Of a stretch of 64,000 nucleotides of DNA, positions 58,847 through 64,000 are shown one piece after another. The position numbers and the translations under genes were made by a program. This DNA is from Xanthomonas indica (GTDB taxonomy: Bacteria > Pseudomonadota > Gammaproteobacteria > Xanthomonadales > Xanthomonadaceae), in NCBI RefSeq assembly GCF_040529045.1, contig NZ_CP131914.1, forward strand, positions 4,076,501 to 4,140,500, read 5' to 3'. Positions within the stretch are counted from its first letter, which is position 1, and every line of letters starts with the position of its first letter. Below the pieces are notes generated by a model, which saw nothing but the letters and a program-made list of their open reading frames with translations, had not been told where the DNA came from and made no database searches.

Positions 58847-59317
58847 TTACAGCGGCAGATGCAGGAACTGGTTGAACGCGCTCGGCAGGTAGTCGCCGAA
58901 TGCCGGCCCGTTGCGGAAGCCGCGCCGGCGGTACAACGCCAGCGCCGGCTCGAACGCCGCGCCGCTGCCGGTCTCCAGGCTCAGCCGTTGCAGGCCTTCG
59001 GCGCGGGCGAGCGCGATCAGGTGGTCGAGCAGGGCCGCGGCCGCGCCCTGGCGGAGAAACGAAGGATGCGTGCGCATCGACTTCAGTTCGCCACCGCCAT
59101 CGTCCAGCGTCCGCAACGCGCCGACCGCAACCAGCGTCTCGTCGCGCAACACGCTCCACACCCGCACCTGCGGCTGCCGCAGACCCGACAGGTCCAGCGC
59201 ATACACGCTGCCCGGCGGCGACTGCGCATGCATCCGCTGCACGTGGTACTCCAGCAACCCGCGCACCGCCGGATCGTCGAGATCACCGGGCCGGATCACG
59301 AACGACCCCACCGTCAC
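58847..59317 (-). CDS. GNAT-family acetyltransferase
   Basis: A 156-residue acetyltransferase. The acetyl-CoA signature is in SMRTHPSFLRQGAAAALLDHLI (Q/R-x-x-G/A type) and the terminal LYRRRGFRNGPAFGDYLPSAFN resembles the YafP/ElaA-like group that often acts on small molecules. I choose a GTG start at 59317, giving VTVGSFVIRPGD as the opening. The longer frame to ATG 59377 would begin inside the heptamer repeat and translate repeat sequence (VESGDSQGRG). Substrate unknown. Confidence 0.82.
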   Translation of the reverse strand: MTVGSFVIRPGDLDDPAVRGLLEYHVQRMHAQSPPGSVYALDLSGLRQPQVRVWSVLRDETLVAVGALRTLDDGGGELKSMRTHPSFLRQGAAAALLDHLIALARAEGLQRLSLETGSGAAFEPALALYRRRGFRNGPAFGDYLPSAFNQFLHLPL

Positions 59318-59334
59318 CGCAGCACCCCGCCCTT

Positions 59335-59391
59335 GCGAATCCCCGCTTTCCACAGCCGAACGGCTGGTCATCCCCACTCCCGAATCCCCGC
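59335..59391. repeat. Heptamer units with small hairpin
   Basis: CGAATCC units at 59337 and 59380 and a CCCACTC unit between flank the palindrome CAGCCGAACGGCTG (59353-59366). The stretch fills the gap between the GNAT and DUF3574 genes and abuts the stop of the latter. Confidence 0.7.
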
Positions 59392-59393
59392 AG

Positions 59394-59882
59394 TCAAAAC
59401 GACACGTCCACCGCCTGACGCGCCCACAGCACCGACTGGTGCCCGGTGGCCTGCTTCCACGCCAGCCGGATCGCCTCGATGTCGGCGCGGCGCTGCGGGG
59501 TGTCCTCGTGCAGGATCACCAGCACCTTGGTGTTGAGCCGGTTCGGTTCCTTGGCGCCGCGGAACAGCCACTGGCCATAGGCGTCGAACACGGTCAGGCC
59601 ATCGGGAAAGCGCGGCGTGACCTCCTTGTCCAGGAACGCGCGCCAGCGCGCCTCGCTGATCGGCTCGGCCTGCGGGCGGTCGGCCGGGCCGCTCTCCTCG
59701 CCCACGCCGAAGTACAGCTCGCTGCGCACCCAGCCGCTGGCCTGCGCCGGCCGCGCCGCATCGCCCTGCATGGTCGCGCTGACCTTGCTCGACGCGGTCG
59801 ACGCGGTCGGCGTGGACGGCGCGACGCTGGCGCATGCGCTCAGGGCCAGGAGGACGGCGATCAACGGGGCACGCAGCAGCAT
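59394..59882 (-). CDS. DUF3574 lipoprotein
   Basis: A 162-residue protein. The lipobox LSAC puts the lipidated Cys at residue 17, so it should be anchored in a membrane facing the periplasm. The conserved domain (SELYFGVG, ARWRAFLDKEVTPRFPDGLTVFDAYGQW, RLNTKVLVILHED) matches DUF3574. I chose the start MLLRAPLIAVLL at 59882, which gives a normal lipoprotein signal; the longer frame adds 51 residues without one. Its stop codon is next to a heptamer array. Function is unknown. Confidence 0.87.
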   Translation of the reverse strand: MLLRAPLIAVLLALSACASVAPSTPTASTASSKVSATMQGDAARPAQASGWVRSELYFGVGEESGPADRPQAEPISEARWRAFLDKEVTPRFPDGLTVFDAYGQWLFRGAKEPNRLNTKVLVILHEDTPQRRADIEAIRLAWKQATGHQSVLWARQAVDVSF

Positions 59883-60126
59883 CGGCAGGGTCTCGGTGGG
59901 AACGGAAAGGGAACGGGCGATCGTAGGCCAGGCGCGGTCCGGACCCGGATAACCGGCGGGCATGAGCTCATGCCCGACAGCACCGACCACGCGGCTCGCA
60001 CATCGCCTTAACGTCGGGCTAATATATCGCTTCATCCGGATGGATGCAGCAACCTTTGCCGACCCCAGTCGCCGCCACGGCCGGCGCGGCCGGTCTTGAT
60101 GGTCATCGTTTCAGGAGAGAACCCCC

Positions 60127-62565
60127 ATGTCGTCCCCGTTCGTCAGGCCGTTGAGCCTGGCCATCGCCCTGGCCCTGGCGGCCCCCGCCCTCGCCCAGGA
60201 CGCCGCCCCCGCCACCGCGACCAATCTGGACACGGTGATCGTCACCGGCACCCGCGCCAGCGGCCGCACCGTGCTCGAATCCACCGCCCCGGTGGACGTG
60301 CTCAGCGCCGAGGACATCCGCAAGGCCGGCGTGGTCAACGGCGAACTCGGCAGCGCGCTGCAGGCGCTGCTGCCCTCCTTCAACTTCCCGCGCCAGTCCA
60401 ACTCCGGCGGCGCCGACCACGTGCGCGCCGCGCAGTTGCGCGGGCTCTCGCCCGATCAGGTGCTGGTGCTGGTGAACGGCAAGCGCCGCCACACCTCGGC
60501 GCTGGTCAACACCGACAGCAAGATCGGCAAGGGCACCACGCCGGTGGACTTCAACGCCATCCCGATCAGCGCGATCAAGCGCATCGAGGTGCTGCGCGAC
60601 GGCGCCGGCGCGCAGTACGGCTCGGACGCGGTGGCCGGGGTGATCAACGTGATCCTGGACGACGACCCGGACAGCGGCGCGCTGGAAGCCAGCTATGGCG
60701 CCAACCATACCGACGTCAAGCCGATCCACCGCACCCTCACCGACGGCCAGACCGGCTATGCCAGCGGCAAGGTCGGCACGCGCCTGGGCGAGGACGGCGG
60801 CTTCTTCAAGGTCGGCCTGGAGCTGAAGAATCACGAGGCCACCAACCGCGCCGGCTTCGACCAGATCCCCTCGTTCGAGGAGCAGACCCCGGCCAACCTG
60901 GCGCTGGTCGGCAAACGCAACTACGCGCTCGGCGACGGCGCCAGCAAGGATCTCAACGCCTGGCTCAACGGCAAGCTGCCGTTCGGCCAGGGCAGCGAGG
61001 TCTATGCCTTCGGCACCTACAACCAGCGCGACACGCAGGGCGACAACTACTTCCGCTACCCCGACGGCGCCGCCAACTGGACCCAGGTGTATCCGCAGGG
61101 CTACCGCCCGGTGTCGCTGGGCGAGAACCGCGACCTGCAGGCGGTGCTCGGCGCGCGCGGCCAGTGGGGCGAATGGGCCTACGACGCCAGCCTCGATTAC
61201 GGCCGCAACGACTTCACCTACCGGCTCAAGCACTCGCTCAACGCCTCGCTGGGCCCGGGCAGCCCGACCCGCTTCAAGACCGGCGACTATGCCTTCGAAC
61301 AGGGCGTGGCCAACCTCGACCTGAGCCGCAGCTTCGACGCCGCCGGCGCCACCCACACCCTGGGCACCGGCGTGGAACTGCGCCGCGAGCACTACCGGAC
61401 CCGTCCGGGCGACCCGGCCAGCTACGCCGCCGGCCCCTACACCGACCGCCCCACCGGCGCCCAGGCCGGCGGCGGCCTGACCCCGCAGGACGCGGCCGAC
61501 CTGTCGCGCAACGTCGCCAGCGTCTACGCCAGCGTGTCCAGCCAGTTCGGCGACAAGCTCTCCACCGACCTGGCCGCGCGCTACGAGCACTACCAGGACT
61601 TTGGCGGCGAACTGACCGGCAAGCTGGCCGCGCGCTACGAGTTCGTCCCGGCGTTCGCCCTGCGCGGCGCGATCTCCAACAACTTCCGCGCGCCGTCGCT
61701 GAGCCAGATCGGCTACGAAGCCAGCTCCACCGGCTACAACGCCAACGGCCAGTTGCTGCAGGGCCGCCTGCTCTCGGTCGACAACCCGATCGCGCAGGCG
61801 CTGGGCGCCCGCACGCTGCAGCCGGAAAAGTCGCGCAACTACAGCCTGGGCTTCACCAGCCGCGTCGGCAGCCATTTCGACCTGTCGCTGGACCTGTTCC
61901 AGATCGACATCGACAAGCGCATCGCGCTGTCGGAAAGCATCGACGGCGACGCCCTGACCGACTTCGTCGCGCAGCGCTTCGGCATCACCGGCCTGCAGAG
62001 CGCCAGCTTCTTCGTCAACGCCGCCGACACCCGCACCCGCGGCGCCGAACTGGTCAGCAACTGGCGGCAGGCACTGGGCGATGGCCAACTGCAGTTGACC
62101 GGCACCTGGAGCTACGCCAAGACCGAGCTGGAGAACGTGGTGGCCACGCCGGCGCAGCTGCTGGCACTGAATCCGGACTACGTGCTGTTCGGCGTGGAAG
62201 AGCGCAACACCCTGACCGAAGCGACCCCACGCACCCGCGCGCAGCTGGCGGCGAACTGGAGCGATGCGCGCTGGTCGCTGCAGACCCGCGTCACCCGCTA
62301 CGGCAGCGCCACCCGCGTGTTCGACTTCGGCGGCGGCTTCGCCCCGGAACAGACCTACAGCGCCAAGTGGCAACTCGACGCCGAGGTCGAATACCACCTC
62401 ACCCCGCAGTGGAGCGTGGCGGTGGGCGGACAGAACCTCACCGACACCTACGCCGACCGCTCCAAGCCGGACATCGCCTACTTCGGCAACCTGCCCTACG
62501 ACGTGCTCTCGCCGATCGGCAGCAACGGCGCTTACTACTACGGCCGGGTGCGGTACACCTTCTGA
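60127..62565 (+). CDS. TonB-dependent receptor, fourth paralogue
   Basis: An 812-residue outer-membrane receptor of the same subfamily as the three at 16.8-26.2 kb. It has a signal peptide (about 1-22, APALAQ), VIVTGTRASGRTVLEST, a plug with RGLSPDQVLVLVNGKRRHTS and GAGAQYGSDAVAGVINVIL, and a barrel ending GRVRYTF. AGGAGAGAACCCCC precedes the ATG, a strong ribosome binding site like that of the DUF3011 gene. It lies 36 kb from the others and has a different leader, so it is an older or moved duplicate. The ligand is unknown. Confidence 0.93.
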   Translation: MSSPFVRPLSLAIALALAAPALAQDAAPATATNLDTVIVTGTRASGRTVLESTAPVDVLSAEDIRKAGVVNGELGSALQALLPSFNFPRQSNSGGADHVRAAQLRGLSPDQVLVLVNGKRRHTSALVNTDSKIGKGTTPVDFNAIPISAIKRIEVLRDGAGAQYGSDAVAGVINVILDDDPDSGALEASYGANHTDVKPIHRTLTDGQTGYASGKVGTRLGEDGGFFKVGLELKNHEATNRAGFDQIPSFEEQTPANLALVGKRNYALGDGASKDLNAWLNGKLPFGQGSEVYAFGTYNQRDTQGDNYFRYPDGAANWTQVYPQGYRPVSLGENRDLQAVLGARGQWGEWAYDASLDYGRNDFTYRLKHSLNASLGPGSPTRFKTGDYAFEQGVANLDLSRSFDAAGATHTLGTGVELRREHYRTRPGDPASYAAGPYTDRPTGAQAGGGLTPQDAADLSRNVASVYASVSSQFGDKLSTDLAARYEHYQDFGGELTGKLAARYEFVPAFALRGAISNNFRAPSLSQIGYEASSTGYNANGQLLQGRLLSVDNPIAQALGARTLQPEKSRNYSLGFTSRVGSHFDLSLDLFQIDIDKRIALSESIDGDALTDFVAQRFGITGLQSASFFVNAADTRTRGAELVSNWRQALGDGQLQLTGTWSYAKTELENVVATPAQLLALNPDYVLFGVEERNTLTEATPRTRAQLAANWSDARWSLQTRVTRYGSATRVFDFGGGFAPEQTYSAKWQLDAEVEYHLTPQWSVAVGGQNLTDTYADRSKPDIAYFGNLPYDVLSPIGSNGAYYYGRVRYTF

Positions 62566-62573
62566 CGAAGGTG

Positions 62574-62678
62574 TGGGGAATGGGGAGACGGGAATCGGGA
62601 ATGGGTAAAAGCAACAGCAGCGCGCGCAGGCACCGCTTTTGCTCCTCCCATTCCCGTTTCCCCATTCCCGTTTCCCGG
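62574..62678. repeat. Inverted heptamer arrays around GCAAAAGC-type arms
   Basis: Direct units (GGGAATG, GGGAGAC, GGGAATC, GGGAATG) from 62576 to 62604 are mirrored by CCCATTCCCGTTTCC-type units at 62647-62678. Between them are AAAAGC (62607-62612) and GCTTTT (62635-62640). The whole can fold into one long hairpin, starting 10 bases after the receptor stop codon. The arrangement is as at 9919-10014. Confidence 0.85.
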
Positions 62679-62728
62679 CCCCCGACCAATCCACCTGGCG
62701 CTAACGCTGTCTCGTTCATCATGAAAAG

Positions 62729-63481
62729 ATGGCAGACGCGCTCCCCCTCCGACCGCCGCCGCCGCGCCTGGACGATGCCTGCGCATTGTTCCTGGACGTG
62801 GACGGCACTCTCATCGCCTTTGCCGAACGCCCCGACCAGGTGCAGTTGCTGCCTGAGGTCCGTGAGGCGATCGGCCGCCTGCACCAGCGCCTCGGCGGCG
62901 CGGTGGCGTTGGTCAGCGGACGTCCGCTGACGCAACTGGACGCCCTGTTCGCGCCGCTGCGGCTGCCTGCCGCCGGCCTGCACGGCCACGAGTTGCGCAG
63001 CGACGCCGACGCGCAGGCGGCGATGCCCGCCGATACCTCGCAGTTTCTGCATGCGCTCCATGCGCGCGCCGCGCACCTGCGCCAGGCGCATCCGGGCGTG
63101 CTGGTCGAAGACAAGGGCGCCAGCATGGCGCTGCACTGGCGCGCGGCGCCGAGCGCGGCCGAGGCGGTGCTTGGGTTCGCCCACGCCCAGATCGCCGACC
63201 TGCCCGGCTACCGCCTGCAGCCCGGCGACCACGTGGTCGAGTTCGTGCCCGAAGGCAGCGACAAGGGCGTGGCGCTGACCACGCTGCTGCAGCAGCCGCC
63301 GTTCCGCGGCCGCCGCCCGGTGTTCGTCGGCGACGATCTCACCGACGAGTTCGGCTTCGCCGCGGCCAACCAGGCCGGCGGCTGGAGCGTGCTGGTCGGC
63401 GCCCGCGCCGACAGCGTCGCCACCTATGCGCTGCCCGATCCACGCGGCGTACACGCCTGGCTGCGCGATAACGCCGGATGA
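62729..63481 (+). CDS. otsB: Trehalose-6-phosphate phosphatase
   Basis: A 250-residue HAD phosphatase that removes phosphate from trehalose-6-phosphate. Motifs: LFLDVDGTLIAF (nucleophile Asp), ALVSGRP, the cap domain with HGHELR, GSDKGVAL and FVGDDLTDEFGF. It is the usual size for bacterial OtsB. A GH15 gene follows after 76 bases on the same strand; in Xanthomonas these are normally followed by otsA (outside this window), forming a trehalose synthesis operon for osmotic and desiccation protection. Confidence 0.95.
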   Translation: MADALPLRPPPPRLDDACALFLDVDGTLIAFAERPDQVQLLPEVREAIGRLHQRLGGAVALVSGRPLTQLDALFAPLRLPAAGLHGHELRSDADAQAAMPADTSQFLHALHARAAHLRQAHPGVLVEDKGASMALHWRAAPSAAEAVLGFAHAQIADLPGYRLQPGDHVVEFVPEGSDKGVALTTLLQQPPFRGRRPVFVGDDLTDEFGFAAANQAGGWSVLVGARADSVATYALPDPRGVHAWLRDNAG

Positions 63482-63557
63482 GGGCGCCGCCGCGCCCGCC
63501 CGCCTGCGTCCCGTGGCCGCTTCCCCCACTGCTTCCGCACAAGGATCCGTCCGTTCC

Positions 63558-64000
63558 ATGAGTTCCCCCAATCTCGACCTCGGCGTCATCGGCAACGGCA
63601 GCTTCGGCGCCCTGATCGACAAACGGGCCAGCGTGGTGTGGAGCTGCCTGCCGGCCTTCGACGGCGACCCGGCGTTCTGCGCCCTGCTCTCCCCGCGCGC
63701 GCATCCCGGCGGCGATTTCAGCATCGAGCTGGAAGACTTCGTCGACAGCGACCAGCACTACCTGGCCAATACCGCGATCCTGCGCACGGTGCTGCGCGAT
63801 GCCCACGGCGGCGCGGTGGAAGTGATCGACTTCGCGCCGCGCTGGCGCAACCACGGCCGCTTCTACCGCCCGGTCAGCATCATCCGCCAGGTGCGGCCGC
63901 TGGCCGGCAACCCCCGCATCCGCGCACGCGCACGGCCGCTGGCCGACTGGGGTGCGCGCCAGCCGGAGAGCACCTGGGGCAGCAACCACGTGCGCTGGCT
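63558..64000 (+). CDS. Glycoside hydrolase family 15 protein (partial)
   Basis: The first 147 residues of a gene cut by the window end. MSSPNLDLGVIGNGSFGALID and WSCLPAFDGDPAFCALL are typical of the N-terminal beta-sandwich of GH15 glucoamylase/trehalase-like proteins. No signal peptide is present, so it is cytoplasmic. Position directly after otsB suggests a role in trehalose or glucan turnover; whether it is a trehalase or a glucoamylase cannot be told from this part. Confidence 0.9.
   Translation, partial: MSSPNLDLGVIGNGSFGALIDKRASVVWSCLPAFDGDPAFCALLSPRAHPGGDFSIELEDFVDSDQHYLANTAILRTVLRDAHGGAVEVIDFAPRWRNHGRFYRPVSIIRQVRPLAGNPRIRARARPLADWGARQPESTWGSNHVRW

Noticed and set aside
59318-59377. 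Upstream ATG of the GNAT gene
   Set aside because: It would make the first 20 residues from repeat DNA; the GTG at 59317 begins right where the family-like sequence starts.

Overview
The window is about 69% G+C by eye, densely coded, and carries gene families typical of Xanthomonas: several TonB-dependent receptors (TBDRs), a complete xanthoferrin/vibrioferrin-type siderophore operon, a divergent ampR-bla pair, an otsB-GH15 trehalose locus, and Xanthomonas-style intergenic repeats (REP doublets, GGGATTn heptamer arrays, CCCTCTCC hairpins). I infer a Xanthomonas chromosome; the species cannot be fixed from this window. No plasmid, phage or CRISPR signature was seen.

Layout. 0-5 kb: a gene fragment, aspS, an exported DUF3011 protein, an FmdB-type zinc ribbon and a CPA2 antiporter. 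5-10 kb: a TBDR followed by a Tat-exported phospholipase C. 10-16.5 kb: an exported esterase, ampR-bla, two small membrane proteins and an ABC-F ATPase. 16.7-26.2 kb: three related TBDRs in a row, with an IS110 element between the second and third; a fourth relative lies at 60.1-62.6 kb. 26-31 kb: a small exported protein behind a Clp/CRP-like site, a MASE1 membrane protein with a degenerate kinase end, and a YbaL-type antiporter. 31.3-41.7 kb: the siderophore operon behind a Fur box (SbnG-like citrate-forming enzyme, receptor, ATP-grasp ligase, NIS synthetase, MFS exporter, second NIS synthetase, PLP decarboxylase), followed by psiF. 42-50 kb: a sterol-desaturase-family protein, an Fsr-type efflux pump with a divergent AraC regulator, an HxlR/SDR divergent pair, and a FUSC exporter with a divergent LysR regulator. 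50-57 kb: metY, clpB (with a heat-shock promoter) and a HAD hydrolase, a GST and a DUF3014 protein. 57-64 kb: an NCS2 permease, a GNAT, a DUF3574 lipoprotein, the fourth TBDR, otsB and the start of a GH15 gene.

The strongest discovery is the IS110 element at 22231-23378. It has split a REP sequence exactly after GTAGGAG. The 200-nt non-coding end upstream of its recombinase folds, by perfect complementary segments, into a closing stem with two arms, each having an internal loop. The loop of the first arm (RNA sense) carries segments matching the two sides of the REP target. The loop of the second arm carries segments matching the two ends of the element. This is the layout expected of an IS110 bridge RNA, with target loop before donor loop, so its target specificity can be read from the sequence.

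A second theme is repeats touching genes: heptamer arrays supply the last codons and stop of two genes and sit directly at the 3' ends of others. Nutrient scavenging links much of the rest: iron (siderophore operon, Fur box), possibly phosphate (phospholipase C, PsiF) and four further outer-membrane receptors of unknown ligand.
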